NCBI RefSeq assembly: GCF_016598535.1
Contig: NZ_CP066779.1
Location: 2,232,001-2,296,000, forward strand
DNA from: Rhodococcus sp. P-2
GTDB taxonomy: Bacteria; Actinomycetota; Actinomycetes; Mycobacteriales; Mycobacteriaceae
Direction of reading: 5' to 3'
Length of the DNA stretch: 64,000 bases
In this document: positions 16,325 through 25,939 of the stretch, in pieces
How positions within the stretch are numbered: position 1 is the stretch's first letter
Layout: each line of letters begins with the position of its first letter
Translations under genes and position numbers: made by a program
Notes under the pieces: generated by a model
The model's input: the letters and a program-made list of their open reading frames with translations, nothing else
Database searches by the model: none
Told to the model about the DNA's origin: nothing

Positions 16325-17826
16325 CAGAAGAGTCCCTTGGCGACCTTGGGGGCCCGAGCGAGAACGTCTTCGGAAACGGTGAAGGTCAGCTGATCGAGTT
16401 CGCCTGCCTTCAATTCGGCGGTGCGTTGTGCCGCGTCGAGGAAGCGATCCTGTTCGCTCGACTCGATGACGCCCTCGGCGAGGGTGCGGAACTTCGCGAC
16501 GTACTGATCGCGAGCGAACGGACGTGCGCCGAGCGGGTGCGCATCGGCCACCGCAAGCTCGTCGACGATGACCTCGCCGCTCTTCAAGGTGATCTCGGCG
16601 CGAGCACCGAAAGCCTTCTCGTCCGGATCCGTCGAGTGGTAACGGCGTGTCCATTCGGGATCTTCGCGCGTGGAGATCTTGTTCCACAACTCGATCGTGT
16701 CGGGGCGCTGTGCACGCTCGGGCGCGTAGGAATGCTCGTGGTGCCACGTACCGTCCTGCAGCGCAACGGCAAAGATGTACATCACCGAGTGATCGAGAGT
16801 TTCGCGTGATGCGGTGGGGTCGAACTTCTGCGGATCGCCGGAACCGGTGCCGATGACGACGTGGGTGTGGTGACTGGTATGCAAGACGATCGAGGCGATC
16901 TGGTCGAGATCACCGACGCGAGAACGCATCCGGCGAGCGAGGTCGATCGGCGCCTGGCTCTGGTACTCCGCGGAGTGTTCCTTCGTGTACGAGTCGAGGA
17001 TGGCGCGCTTCGCCTCACCAGAACCCGGAAGCGGAACGTGGTACTCCTTGTCCGGGCCACCGAGCAGCCAGGCGATCACGCCGTCTTCGCCTTCCCAGAT
17101 CGGTGAAGGTGCACCTTCACCGCGCATCGCACGGTCGACTGCCTCGACGGCAACCTTGCCGGCCAGCGCCGGCGCGTAGGCCTTCCAGCTGGATATCTCG
17201 CCCTTGCGGGACTGCCGTGTAGCCGTCGTGAGGTGCAGCGCCTGGCCGATTGCCTGGTAGACCGTCTCGGTGCCCAGGCCGAGCAAGGTTCCGATACCTG
17301 CCGCGGCCGAAGGGCCGAGGTGTGCGACGTGATCGATCTTGTGCTCGTGCAGGCAGATAGCCCGAACCAGGTCGATCTGGATCTCGTAGCCAGTCGCCAG
17401 ACCGCGAATCAGGTCTTTGCCGTCACGCCCGGCGTGCTGAGCGACGGCAAGGATCGGCGGGATGTTGTCACCGGGGTGCGAGTACTCGGCGGCCAGGAAC
17501 GTGTCGTGGAAATCGAGTTCACGAACCGCTACTCCGTTTGCCCATGCGGCCCATTCAGGCGAGAAGGTACCCGAGATACCGAACACGGTGGAACCGGGCG
17601 TGTACGGATGAGACTGCGCCTGTGCACGCGCATTCACTACGGGGCGGCGCACCAGGGAAGCTGCGGCAACTGCCGCGTTGTCGATGATCCGGTTGACGAT
17701 CATGTCGGACGTGGCGTCGGTGACCTCGACGGAATCCGTCGCAACTTCCGCGATCTTCCACGCGAGGTGGTCTTCCTTGGGGAACTCTTCGGCAGAGCGG
17801 TGGGTGCGTACGAGATGCGTCTTCAT
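16324..17826 (-). CDS. prpD: MmgE/PrpD family protein, 2-methylcitrate dehydratase
   Basis: A 500-residue PrpD/MmgE protein that dehydrates 2-methylcitrate to 2-methyl-cis-aconitate without an Fe-S cluster. Typical segments are [60 protein letters not shown], and [19 protein letters not shown]. The start [11 protein letters not shown] has AAGAGGA three bases upstream; an earlier in-frame ATG five codons upstream is not supported. First gene of the operon, divergent from prpR. A dedicated aconitase-type isomerase is not needed, as the housekeeping aconitase can convert the product. Confidence 0.96.
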   Translation of the reverse strand: MKTHLVRTHRSAEEFPKEDHLAWKIAEVATDSVEVTDATSDMIVNRIIDNAAVAAASLVRRPVVNARAQAQSHPYTPGSTVFGISGTFSPEWAAWANGVAVRELDFHDTFLAAEYSHPGDNIPPILAVAQHAGRDGKDLIRGLATGYEIQIDLVRAICLHEHKIDHVAHLGPSAAAGIGTLLGLGTETVYQAIGQALHLTTATRQSRKGEISSWKAYAPALAGKVAVEAVDRAMRGEGAPSPIWEGEDGVIAWLLGGPDKEYHVPLPGSGEAKRAILDSYTKEHSAEYQSQAPIDLARRMRSRVGDLDQIASIVLHTSHHTHVVIGTGSGDPQKFDPTASRETLDHSVMYIFAVALQDGTWHHEHSYAPERAQRPDTIELWNKISTREDPEWTRRYHSTDPDEKAFGARAEITLKSGEVIVDELAVADAHPLGARPFARDQYVAKFRTLAEGVIESSEQDRFLDAAQRTAELKAGELDQLTFTVSEDVLARAPKVAKGLF

Positions 17827-17897
17827 CGATCCTCTTCTCACGTGCTTCGGTATCTATTTGCACGCTACGCAGATCGTTCACCTCGGGATAGGCCCTC

Positions 17898-17949
17898 GCA
17901 ATTGCCTATTTGTGCAATAACAATCCTGCAATGTTGCGAATGTTGCGAA
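17898..17949. promoter_or_regulatory. Candidate PrpR binding region between prpD and prpR
   Basis: The 167-bp divergent intergenic region contains the palindrome GCAATTGC (17898-17905), GTGCAATAA, CTGCAATG, and two abutting copies of TGTTGCGAA (17932-17940 and 17941-17949). Repeated (T)TGC(A/G)AA elements resemble the TTTGCAAA core recognised by RamB/PrpR regulators. The duplicated nonamer ends 44 bases before the prpR start codon. Confidence 0.5.
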
Positions 17950-17993
17950 TGGCTTCTCGGTAGGGTGAACGCGATCGGCACCGAGGAGATTCG

Positions 17994-19415
17994 ATGAAGA
18001 AGATGTACGCGGGAGCGCGGCTGCGACGACTGCGGGAAGAACGAAACCTGTCACAGTCCGCACTGGCGAAGGCGCTCGAACTCTCCCCCAGTTATGTCAA
18101 TCAGCTCGAGAACGATCAACGACCGCTGACGGTCCCCGTCCTTCTCAAGCTCAACGCCGAGTTCGATCTCGACGTGCAATTCTTCGCTTCCGATTCCGAC
18201 GCACGACTCGTTGCGGACGTTCATCACGCCTTGGCCGAAACCTCGGAATCCGGGGACGTATCGCTGGCAGAGGTGGACGAATTGGTGGCCCGAATGCCGG
18301 CGGTCGGACGCACCCTCGTGATGTTGCACCGCCGCCTTCACGCCGCAACAGAGCAATTGGACCAGTTCTCGACGCAATTGTCCGGCGAGGCAGCATCTGA
18401 CGTGTCGCTGGTACCCATGCCTTACGAAGAAGTTCGGGACTTCTTCTACGACCGAAAGAACCACATCGCCGTTCTCGACGACGCTGCCGAGCGGATGTTC
18501 GTGGACAACGGGTTGTCCGTGGGAGCAGTGGATCTGCAGCTGGCACGACTGCTTCGCGATCAGCACGGCGTCACCGTGACGATCCGCACGGACGAACCAG
18601 ACAAGCTCGGGCCCAAGCGCTTCTACGATCCGGAGAAGTCGATCCTGACCCTGGCGCGGCGTCTGTCGGCAGGCCAACGCGCATTCCAGATCGCGATGCA
18701 GTTGGCCTTCTTCACACAGGCCGACGCGATCGATTCCCTTGTCGCCGAGGACGAATCGTTGAGTGCCGAGTCCGCGGCACTGGCTCGAATCGGACTCGCG
18801 CACTACTTCGCCGGCGCACTGCTACTCCCGTACACCCAATTCCTGGAATCGGCCGAGGCTCTGCGGTACGACATCGATCTGCTCAGCCTCAAATTCGAGG
18901 TCGGCTTCGAAACAGTTTGTCACCGGCTGTCCACTCTCCAGCGTCATGGCCAACGCGGCATCCCCTTCTTCTTCGTCCGAACCGATCGCGCCGGAAACAT
19001 CTCGAAGCGTCAGTCTGCTACCGCTTTTCACTTCTCCAGAGTCGGCGGCAGTTGCCCACTGTGGGTCATCCACGAGGCATTCGCGAGCCCTGGACGCATC
19101 CTCACCCAGGTCGCGAAGATGCCTGACGGCCGGACGTACCTGTGGGTGGCGCGCACCACCCACAGCGGCGGACTCGGATACCTCGCGCCCGAGCGGAACT
19201 TCGCCGTCGGACTCGGTTGCGACATCGGCTACGCCGATCGCATGGTCTACTCCCACGGAATCCAGACCGACGACCCCGCGACCATCGTGCCGATCGGCGC
19301 GGGGTGCAAAGTCTGTGACAGACCAGCGTGCTCTCAACGCGCCTTCCCCCAACTCGGCCGCTCGATCTCCGTCAGTGAGAACAGCAGCAGCCATCTGCCG
19401 TATCCGCAACAATAG
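17994..19415 (+). CDS. prpR: Short-chain fatty acyl transcriptional regulator, PrpR/RamB type
   Basis: A 473-residue regulator. N-terminal Xre-type HTH (GARLRRLREERNLSQSALAKALELSPSYVNQLENDQRPLT, residues 7-46), a central IrrE-like/DUF955 region (DLQLARLLRDQHGVTVTI, RAFQIAMQLAF), and a C-terminal DUF2083 domain with a cysteine cluster, GCKVCDRPACSQRAFP near residues 440-455, where mycobacterial PrpR carries a 4Fe-4S centre. These regulators bind short-chain acyl-CoA and activate prpDC-type genes. The start codon follows GAGGAG. It is divergent from prpDBC, as in mycobacteria. Known family members also regulate glyoxylate genes; none are in this window. Confidence 0.92.
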   Translation: MKKMYAGARLRRLREERNLSQSALAKALELSPSYVNQLENDQRPLTVPVLLKLNAEFDLDVQFFASDSDARLVADVHHALAETSESGDVSLAEVDELVARMPAVGRTLVMLHRRLHAATEQLDQFSTQLSGEAASDVSLVPMPYEEVRDFFYDRKNHIAVLDDAAERMFVDNGLSVGAVDLQLARLLRDQHGVTVTIRTDEPDKLGPKRFYDPEKSILTLARRLSAGQRAFQIAMQLAFFTQADAIDSLVAEDESLSAESAALARIGLAHYFAGALLLPYTQFLESAEALRYDIDLLSLKFEVGFETVCHRLSTLQRHGQRGIPFFFVRTDRAGNISKRQSATAFHFSRVGGSCPLWVIHEAFASPGRILTQVAKMPDGRTYLWVARTTHSGGLGYLAPERNFAVGLGCDIGYADRMVYSHGIQTDDPATIVPIGAGCKVCDRPACSQRAFPQLGRSISVSENSSSHLPYPQQ

Positions 19416-19482
19416 GACGCAAACAATAGGGCGCACCGACTCCACCTGCGGTTCCTCTGCGCTACGACGCTCTTCTGCTTCC

Positions 19483-20478
19483 ATGGACGTCATGCACCCC
19501 GATACCGTGCCCCCTCGTCGACTGGTTCTTCGCCGCCTTTCGGCCGTGGTCGGCGTGGCCGGAATCGTGACTGGTGTGGTTGCCTTGATCGCAACTCAGC
19601 TGGACGTCGATCACAACATCGTGATCGTTCTGGCTTCAGTGGCACCCTTGTTGATGATTGCTCCGCTGATCGGTGCCGTCGTCTCGGGTATCGGGCGTCA
19701 GTGGATCGTATGCGCCGCATCCCTTGTCGTCCTTGCACTGTTCGGATGGTCCGTGAGCCCGCTGTACATCAGCGGAACTGGCGAGTCGACGTCTGCGAAC
19801 GGCCCGTCGATTCGGATGATGCAGGCCAACTTGATGATCGGTACAGCGGATCCGGAGTCGCTTGTAGCGATGGTCCGCGAAAGCAACGTCGACGTGGTGA
19901 CGGTCCAGGAATTGACGTACCAGGAAGTCGACGCGCTCGAAGCCGCCGGGCTCGAAGAGGTTTTGAGCCACCAGTTCCTGGTCCCCTACGCCGACGGCGG
20001 TGGCGGGGCCGGAATCTACAGTCGCTTTCCTCTCTCCAATCCACGTAGCCTCGACGGGTTCTCACCCGAAACGCTCTCGGCAGAGCTGAATGTCGGCTTG
20101 GCGCGACCAGTCACATTGTTCGCCGTGCATCCGGCACCGGCGTACATCTCGCTGGCTTCGGTGTGGGCGGCCGAGCAGCAAAGGCTTGGGTCTTACATGG
20201 ACGAAGCCGCCGGGATGGACAATGTGATAGTCAGCGGCGATTTCAATGCGTCGTACTCGAACAAGCAGTTTCGGAATCTCCTCAGAAACGGATATACCAG
20301 CGCCGCCGATCAATTGGGTTCCGGTCTGATCCCGACCTACCCGACCGACAAGTCGTATCCGGCGATGGTCGGTATCGACCACATCATCACCAAAGGCGCT
20401 GTGGCGACGTCCCTCGAACGGATCGAGATCAAGGGATCCGATCATCACGGACTGATCGCCGACATCACGTTGTCTTGA
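19483..20478 (+). CDS. Membrane-anchored endonuclease/exonuclease/phosphatase family protein
   Basis: A 331-residue protein. Three hydrophobic segments lie in the first 90 residues (about 20-39, 44-67 and 73-88), then an extracytoplasmic EEP domain: MMQANLMIG (the Asn of the family), VVTVQELTYQEVDAL (catalytic Glu), VIVSGDFNASYSNKQF (Asp/Asn), and the terminal KGSDHHGLIADITL (catalytic His). All key residues of the DNase I-like fold are present. Similar actinobacterial proteins are cell-surface phosphodiesterases of unknown substrate. The start is uncertain: ATG 19483 or 19492, neither with a good ribosome site. The ORF itself runs far upstream inside prpR in another frame and should be ignored there. 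Confidence 0.82.
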   Translation: MDVMHPDTVPPRRLVLRRLSAVVGVAGIVTGVVALIATQLDVDHNIVIVLASVAPLLMIAPLIGAVVSGIGRQWIVCAASLVVLALFGWSVSPLYISGTGESTSANGPSIRMMQANLMIGTADPESLVAMVRESNVDVVTVQELTYQEVDALEAAGLEEVLSHQFLVPYADGGGGAGIYSRFPLSNPRSLDGFSPETLSAELNVGLARPVTLFAVHPAPAYISLASVWAAEQQRLGSYMDEAAGMDNVIVSGDFNASYSNKQFRNLLRNGYTSAADQLGSGLIPTYPTDKSYPAMVGIDHIITKGAVATSLERIEIKGSDHHGLIADITLS

Positions 20479-20498
20479 GTAAATACTGGATTGAGCAC

Positions 20499-20527
20499 GC
20501 ACCGGGGGCATGGTTATGCCCCGGTGC
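20499..20527 (+). terminator. Hairpin after the EEP-family gene
   Basis: GCACCGGGGGCAT, GGTT loop, ATGCCCCGGTGC: a 12-bp stem with one bulged G, 20 bases after the stop codon at 20478. No U-tract follows. It also separates the gene from the convergent HNH pseudogene. Confidence 0.6.
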
Positions 20528-20549
20528 TCACGTCTTCAGTTGTCGCGGT

Positions 20550-21727
20550 TCACGCCGCTGTGGATGGGCTGTTCCCGCCGATCGGGTGCTGATACGGATC
20601 GATCGACATCGGCGGATTAAACGTCACTCCGTGTGGTGCAACGTCCGATGATGATGTCCACACTACAAGATCAGATTATCGAGATCTGTTGGGCCACCAT
20701 CGTTCCAATGAACAATATGGTGAGCATCGCACCACCCCGACGGAGTCCCATACCCTGGAAACGCACACCTACCATCCCGGACGGCCAACGCCCGCCTTTG
20801 CGGCACCGTCGCAGTTCTCGCTTCCTTACCGCAGTCGAGCGGAACACCATTCTCATCCAACAAGATCCGCGTGACCGTGCAGTCGCACGCCAGCATCCGG
20901 GCCGTGTCGATACTGATCGGACCCACCCAATCCATCCACGCAAACCCGAATTCCTGAGTCGACGGCAGGAGATCTTTCAATGCTTTGAAGTCGGTCATGT
21001 CCTTCGCCGACGCAGTCACGGTGATGTGCGGTTTCACCCCACCCTCGATCGGACCCAACCCCGCCCGCTCATACCGCCGCAGTAGTTCACAGAACCCGTC
21101 CGCGCGCCGTAATGCCGGCGTACGGGTGTCCTTGACACCGTCCTTCTCCGGCGTCGGAACCGACAGGCTCGACAACAACGTGATCAGACGGGCCCCGTTC
21201 ACCGCATCCAAATCACCCTTCACCGTGACCCGCCCATACAAGCCTTTCGAGGCGTAAAACTCGTTGCGCTCAGAGTCTTCCCCGACCGGGACCCCGTCCT
21301 CACGTGTGCCGTACTGCTTCTCGATCCGCCGAATCGCAGCCCGCACCGCATCACAATCCGCGATGTTCTTCGACGCCAGATCAAGCAGAATCCTGCGAGC
21401 CTTGTCCACATCGGCACGATGAAACGCATCGCCCACCACAGGTTCGAGCATCAACAACCGCGCCAACCCGACCAACAGACTGCACTCCCCGATCTCCAGA
21501 TTCGTCGAACCATGCAACCACTGCGCGATCGCCCGAAAACCCCTCCCGCCAAGAACATCCCGGGAAAACATCTCCACGATCAGCAACACCATCCGCGACT
21601 GCAACTCGCGACGGACACGCACCAGATCCAGAACCTCACCCTCGAGGTCCTCACCATCCAGCTGCCACGCATCCCGACTGTCCATACCGAAAGCGTAATC
21701 GAACACACTTTCGATAGCCAGAAACAT
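20550..21727 (-). pseudogene. DUF222/13E12-repeat HNH endonuclease, degraded
   Basis: From the ATG at 21727 (or TTG 21736) an open frame of about 354 codons encodes a DUF222 domain (LRRADGFCELLRRYERAG and so on) followed by most of an HNH domain (RDGRCAFPGYG...WCDAHHIVHWNDGGPTDLDNLIL). It then hits TAG at 20663-20665. Directly after that stop the same frame continues CGHHHRTLHHTE, the expected rest of the HNH motif, so the TAG is a nonsense mutation. A net frameshift follows; the family's VTFNPPMSIDPYQHP tail is readable in another frame, ending at 20550. The second Cys of the family's CAFPGC is Tyr. Three independent defects argue for a decayed gene. This family is multi-copy in rhodococci and mycobacteria. 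Confidence 0.85.
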
Positions 21728-21799
21728 AACGGACAACTTCAGGAGCGCCCAGAACTCGAGACTCGTTGAAATACATCATCATTGAACTGTCTCACGCCG

Positions 21800-23707
21800 C
21801 TAGGTCGGCGTGACTATCGCAAAGTTCGGATCAGGCTCGTCAAGGTGCCCCGCAAGTTCTGCGAGTTTCGCCGGGTCGCCGGCAACCGAGATACTGCCGT
21901 TCGCAATCTCGGCGCCCAGGTCCGCACCACCGAGCAGCACACCGAGTAAGCCGAGACGACTCACACTGAACGTCGCGTCCACAGACCCAGCATCTGCAGA
22001 CCCACCTTCCACGTCGAAGTGGATCAGCACGCCGTTGCTCAGTTCCGTTCGGTGCACGATGTTTTCGTCGGTGATGTTCCAGTCGATGACGATGTGGGAA
22101 TTCGCTGCACTCACTCCGTCCACGCGGAGCGACACAGCGTCGAACACCTGCTTCACCGACAACGCTGCGGTGATATCAGGAGCTGCAGCAACTGTGGGCG
22201 TACCCACCGAACCGTTGCGCAGTTCGTATGCACCGGTGAGGTAGAAGTTTCGCCAGGTGCCGTTCTCTGCGCCGTACCCGAGCTGCTCGAAGGTATCGGC
22301 CTGCAGGGTCTTGGCCTCGATGTTGTCCGGTTCGGCAAAGATGACGTAGTTCACCACCTGCGCGACCCACCGAAAGTCTCCGCTCTCGTATGATTCCCGA
22401 GCTTTTCGGAGCACCTCTGCCGATCCGCCCATGAACTCCACGTGACGTTTGGCCGATTCGACGGGTGGATGCTCCCACAGATGCGCAGGGTTACCGTCGA
22501 ACCAGCCCATGTAGCGCTGGTAGATGGCCTTGACGTTGTGACTGACGGAACCGTAGTACCCGTGCGTGTGCCACGCCTGTGCCAATGCAGGTGGCAGTTC
22601 GATCGATTCGGCGATCTCGAGACCGGTCCACCCCTGATTGATTCGACGAAGTGTCTGATCGTGAAGGTACCCGTAGAGATCGCGCTGCAATGACATGAAC
22701 TCGGTGAGCCGTTCGGTCCCCCACGTCGGCCAGTGGTGGGAGGCAAACAGAACGTCGGATCGTGAGGCGTAACGATTGATCGATTCGGTCAGGTACGCAG
22801 ACCAGACGTGAGGATCTCGTACCAGGGCACCCCGTAGCGTGAGCAGGTTGTGGAGAGTATGAGTTGCGTTCTCCGCCATACACAGCGCGCGCAAGTCCGG
22901 GAAGTAGAAGTTCATCTCGGACGGGGCCTCGGTTCCGGGCGTCATCTGGAACTCGATCCGAACGCCGTCGATCGTCTCCGTGTGACCTGTCGTCGAGATC
23001 GACACCGTCGGCGAAATGAGCGTCGGCGTCCCGGTTGAGGTGGTCTGCCCCAACCCGGCTCCGACGGCACCGCGAGGACCTCGGGGCAATGCAGCCCCGT
23101 ACATATAGGCCGCACGTCGAGCCATTGCCGTTCCCGCATAGACGTTTTCCTCGACGGCATGCTCCACGAGTCCAGTGGGGGCGACGATTACGCATCGCCC
23201 GGCAGCGACATCGTCGTCGGTGGTCACCCCTTTGACCCCACCGAAATGGTCGATATGCGAATGCGTGTAGATCACCGCGACGACCGGTCGATCACCACGA
23301 TGCTCCCGATACAACGCGAGACCAGCGGCCGCGGTTTCCCGAGAAATCAGTGGATCGACGACGATGATCCCGCTCTCCCCCTCGATCAACGTCATGTTCG
23401 ACAGATCGAGGCCGCGAATCTGATAGATCGAATCCGTCACCGCAAAGAGTCCCTGCTTGGCGACCAACCTCGACTGACGCCACAAGCTCGGATTGACGGT
23501 CGGCGGGCACTCCTCATCCAGGAATGAGTAAGAGTCGTTGTCCCACAGCACTTTTCCGTCCGGACCGGATACCACGCCGGGATCGAGCGCGCCGATGAAC
23601 CCTCGCTCGGCATCGGTGAAATCGGTCTTGTCGGAGAACGGCAGGGTCTCGGCGACTCGGGCGTTCGCCGCTTCGACTGCGGCCGATGCTGCGCGTGGAT
23701 CGATCAT
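21800..23707 (-). CDS. Alkyl/aryl-sulfatase, SdsA1/BDS1-type metallo-beta-lactamase fold
   Basis: A 635-residue type III alkylsulfatase. N-terminal metallo-beta-lactamase domain with the zinc motif THSHIDH at residues 148-154, preceded by the LDLSNMTLIEGESGIIVVDPL strand. The later segments TPGTEAPSEMNFYFPDLRALCMAENATHTLHN and ASHHWPTWG carry further ligands. A central helical dimerisation domain and a C-terminal SCP2-like domain (from about residue 510) complete the family layout. It should hydrolyse primary alkyl sulfates such as dodecyl sulfate. The N-terminus shows no signal peptide, so it is cytoplasmic unless exported otherwise. GAAAGG precedes the ATG. No regulator gene is adjacent. 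Confidence 0.9.
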   Translation of the reverse strand: MIDPRAASAAVEAANARVAETLPFSDKTDFTDAERGFIGALDPGVVSGPDGKVLWDNDSYSFLDEECPPTVNPSLWRQSRLVAKQGLFAVTDSIYQIRGLDLSNMTLIEGESGIIVVDPLISRETAAAGLALYREHRGDRPVVAVIYTHSHIDHFGGVKGVTTDDDVAAGRCVIVAPTGLVEHAVEENVYAGTAMARRAAYMYGAALPRGPRGAVGAGLGQTTSTGTPTLISPTVSISTTGHTETIDGVRIEFQMTPGTEAPSEMNFYFPDLRALCMAENATHTLHNLLTLRGALVRDPHVWSAYLTESINRYASRSDVLFASHHWPTWGTERLTEFMSLQRDLYGYLHDQTLRRINQGWTGLEIAESIELPPALAQAWHTHGYYGSVSHNVKAIYQRYMGWFDGNPAHLWEHPPVESAKRHVEFMGGSAEVLRKARESYESGDFRWVAQVVNYVIFAEPDNIEAKTLQADTFEQLGYGAENGTWRNFYLTGAYELRNGSVGTPTVAAAPDITAALSVKQVFDAVSLRVDGVSAANSHIVIDWNITDENIVHRTELSNGVLIHFDVEGGSADAGSVDATFSVSRLGLLGVLLGGADLGAEIANGSISVAGDPAKLAELAGHLDEPDPNFAIVTPT

Positions 23708-23775
23708 AGATCAGCCTTTCATCTTCAATTGTCCAGTGTGGTAAACCCGTTCAGGACTCCAATAATCAGCGGGGA

Positions 23776-24099
23776 CTAGCTCAACAGCTGCGATTTTGCC
23801 GCCGCGAACTCCGCGTCGGTCAACACGCCGGACTGATGAAGCTGCCCCAGCTCCTGCAGCTTGGAGACCAGATCGTCAGCACCCGAAGGGGGAACGGACT
23901 GCACGGGAGCGACCTGCGCCGGCGGCGCTTGTTGCTGCTGGTACTCCTGCTGATATTCCTGCTGCTGCTCGGAGGCCTTCCGTTGACTCCGTCGATCCAT
24001 GGCGTTGGACGTCGCTTTTGCGGTTCCAGCCACTACCGCAGTGCGTGCCACCGTGCCGAGCAATCCGGGCCGCCCTCTGCGTCCACCTCGAAAAACCAT
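23776..24099 (-). CDS. SHOCT domain-containing small protein
   Basis: A 107-residue protein: a basic, Gly/Ala-rich N-terminus with one short hydrophobic stretch (GLLGTVARTAVVAGTAKA), a Gln-rich linker (residues about 44-58), and a C-terminal SHOCT domain (DDLVSKLQELGQLHQSGVLTDAEFAAAKSQLLS). SHOCT modules are found at the ends of many unrelated bacterial proteins and are thought to mediate oligomerisation or nucleic-acid contacts. AAGGAG precedes the ATG. It follows the DUF6325 gene by 24 bases, and the two probably form an operon. Confidence 0.82.
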   Translation of the reverse strand: MVFRGGRRGRPGLLGTVARTAVVAGTAKATSNAMDRRSQRKASEQQQEYQQEYQQQQAPPAQVAPVQSVPPSGADDLVSKLQELGQLHQSGVLTDAEFAAAKSQLLS

Positions 24100-24123
24100 G
24101 CCGAACTCCTTGGGTAATTGTCG

Positions 24124-24552
24124 CTACTGAAATGCTGCTTCTACCGCTGCGACGACTACCTCGCGCGGTATCTGAACGTGAAGGACTACATCGCCGCCGC
24201 CACCGCGAACCGTCGTCGCGAGCTCACGCGCCCACGTCTGCTCGTAGACGATGACTGCGGCGGACGTTCCTGGTTCGAGTGACTCACGGACCACGTCCAG
24301 GTCCTCGTCACTGATCAATGCCTTGGCTTCGATGGAGAGAATCGCCAGTCCGATGTCGGTGAGATCTTCGTCGACGTCGATCTGCGACACCTGTCCGTTG
24401 GCGTCCTTGGCGATGTACACGAGGTCGAACAGGGTGACAAAACCTCGTTCCACCACGTTCTGCAGCGCGGCGACAGCTTCAGGATCCACAGTTGAACCTG
24501 GGAATGCCAGCACCACGAGCTCGACCGGTCCGATGTTCATTGTGTCGTTCAT
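24124..24552 (-). CDS. DUF6325 family protein
   Basis: A 142-residue acidic cytoplasmic protein (MNDTMNIGPVELVVLAFPGS). Predicted as alternating beta/alpha with a run of valine- and alanine-rich segments (AAVIVYEQTWARELATTVRGGGGDVVLHVQIP). I recognise it as the actinobacterial DUF6325 family, which often sits beside SHOCT proteins; no function is known. The start could be the second Met (24540). It probably heads a two-gene operon with the SHOCT gene. Confidence 0.78.
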   Translation of the reverse strand: MNDTMNIGPVELVVLAFPGSTVDPEAVAALQNVVERGFVTLFDLVYIAKDANGQVSQIDVDEDLTDIGLAILSIEAKALISDEDLDVVRESLEPGTSAAVIVYEQTWARELATTVRGGGGDVVLHVQIPREVVVAAVEAAFQ

Positions 24553-24622
24553 CCATCAAGCCTGGTAGCTCTGGCGCGCAGTGACCTCACCCGCAGGGGA
24601 TGAATTACCCGAGGCGATCGAG

Positions 24623-25894
24623 TTATTTGTTGCGACGAATGACTTCGCGGATCGGGCGTACATGTACGCCTTCTGCCGCGAGGGCGCGCCGGGCTTTGCC
24701 CCGGGTGACGAGTACGCCGATGATGCCGAGAACCCAGACCGGATATTGCACCATCCAGGCGACGCGGAATCCGTCGAACGTGTACCCACCCATGTGTCCG
24801 AGGATCACGCCCATCACTTGAATCACGATGAGGGATGCGAGGAATCCGCCGATGTTGACCATGCCCTGGGCGGTTCCCATCGCCGAACTCGGATTGGATG
24901 TGCGCGCGTAGTCGAAGCCGATCACCGAACCCGGCCCACCCACCGAGATCACAACCACCAGGATCGTCAACAACCAGAGCGGAGACGGTTCGCTGCGCGA
25001 AAGCACGATCGTCCACATGAGCGCGCTGGCCACCATGATGGTGAGAACCAACCACGATCGCCGCATGGGATAGCGACCGGTGAGAATGCCGAGGATCGGG
25101 CCGGCCACGATTGCCGAGATGACCGACAGCGTCAGCAGCGAGCCGACGGTCGCGGAATCGAGACCCTGAGCCGATTTCAGATACGGCACACCCCACAGCA
25201 GTGCGAACGTCGTGATCGAGAACTGCGTCCCCATGTGACTGAAGAACCCGAGTCGGGTGCCGGGTCGCATCCACACCGTCTTGATCTGTCGCCCGATCTC
25301 CTTGGCACCGGCAGGCACGGCCACCACGTCGGCACCGGGAGGCGCGTCGCGGATGACACTCAGCGCCAGAGCAAACGCCAACAGTCCGACGGCGGCAGCG
25401 CTGCCGTAGGCGAAAGTCCAGCCCGGACCGGACAACAGCAACATGAACGGGAGCGCGGACATCACCTGGCCCAGCTGACCGAGGATGCCCGTGAACTGCG
25501 AGACCAACGGCACCTGCCGGGGCGGGAACCACTGTGGTACCAACCGCAGCACCGAGATGAAGGTGAGAGCGTCGCCGGCGCCGACGGCAATACGTGCACC
25601 GATCGCGACGGGCAGCGATTCGGTGAAGGCGAGGGCCAACTGCGCGGACATCATGATGAACGCACCGACTGCGATCATGATCCGCGAACCGTAGCGGTCG
25701 AGGAGGACTCCCGCCGGAATCTGCATACCGGCGTACACGACGATCTGCAGTACGACGAAGCTCGACAGAACGCTGGGTGATATCGAGAACCGATCAGCAG
25801 CAGACAGACCCGAGACACCGAACGAAGTGCGGTGAAGCACGGCGATCACGTAGGCAAAAACACCGACACCCCAGACCAACCACACTTTTTTCAT
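24623..25894 (-). CDS. MFS transporter
   Basis: A 423-residue major facilitator with about 12 hydrophobic segments. The loop 2-3 signature reads GVLLDRYGSRIMIAVGA, and a second half repeat follows after the linker RDAPPGADVVAVPAGAKEIG. It resembles the nitrate/nitrite-porter-like and oxalate/formate-type MFS members without a clear match to either; the substrate is unknown. No good ribosome site is visible immediately before the ATG. It stands alone between DUF6325 and an aldo/keto reductase gene. Confidence 0.88.
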   Translation of the reverse strand: MKKVWLVWGVGVFAYVIAVLHRTSFGVSGLSAADRFSISPSVLSSFVVLQIVVYAGMQIPAGVLLDRYGSRIMIAVGAFIMMSAQLALAFTESLPVAIGARIAVGAGDALTFISVLRLVPQWFPPRQVPLVSQFTGILGQLGQVMSALPFMLLLSGPGWTFAYGSAAAVGLLAFALALSVIRDAPPGADVVAVPAGAKEIGRQIKTVWMRPGTRLGFFSHMGTQFSITTFALLWGVPYLKSAQGLDSATVGSLLTLSVISAIVAGPILGILTGRYPMRRSWLVLTIMVASALMWTIVLSRSEPSPLWLLTILVVVISVGGPGSVIGFDYARTSNPSSAMGTAQGMVNIGGFLASLIVIQVMGVILGHMGGYTFDGFRVAWMVQYPVWVLGIIGVLVTRGKARRALAAEGVHVRPIREVIRRNK

Positions 25895-25939
25895 CGGGTC
25901 TGTATGTTACTCCTGTCTTTCGCAAGGCTCAGGACATGA

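Noticed and set aside
18763-19482. N-terminal extension of the endonuclease/exonuclease/phosphatase protein by 240 residues
   Set aside because: That part of the frame overlaps prpR in another frame and is Ser/Arg/Pro-rich with no fold; the real protein starts near 19483 with its membrane segments.
23830-24010. Gln-codon run resembling a microsatellite in the SHOCT gene
   Set aside because: The repeats are short, irregular CAG/CAA-type codons encoding the Gln-rich linker; nothing indicates a mobile or phase-variable tract.
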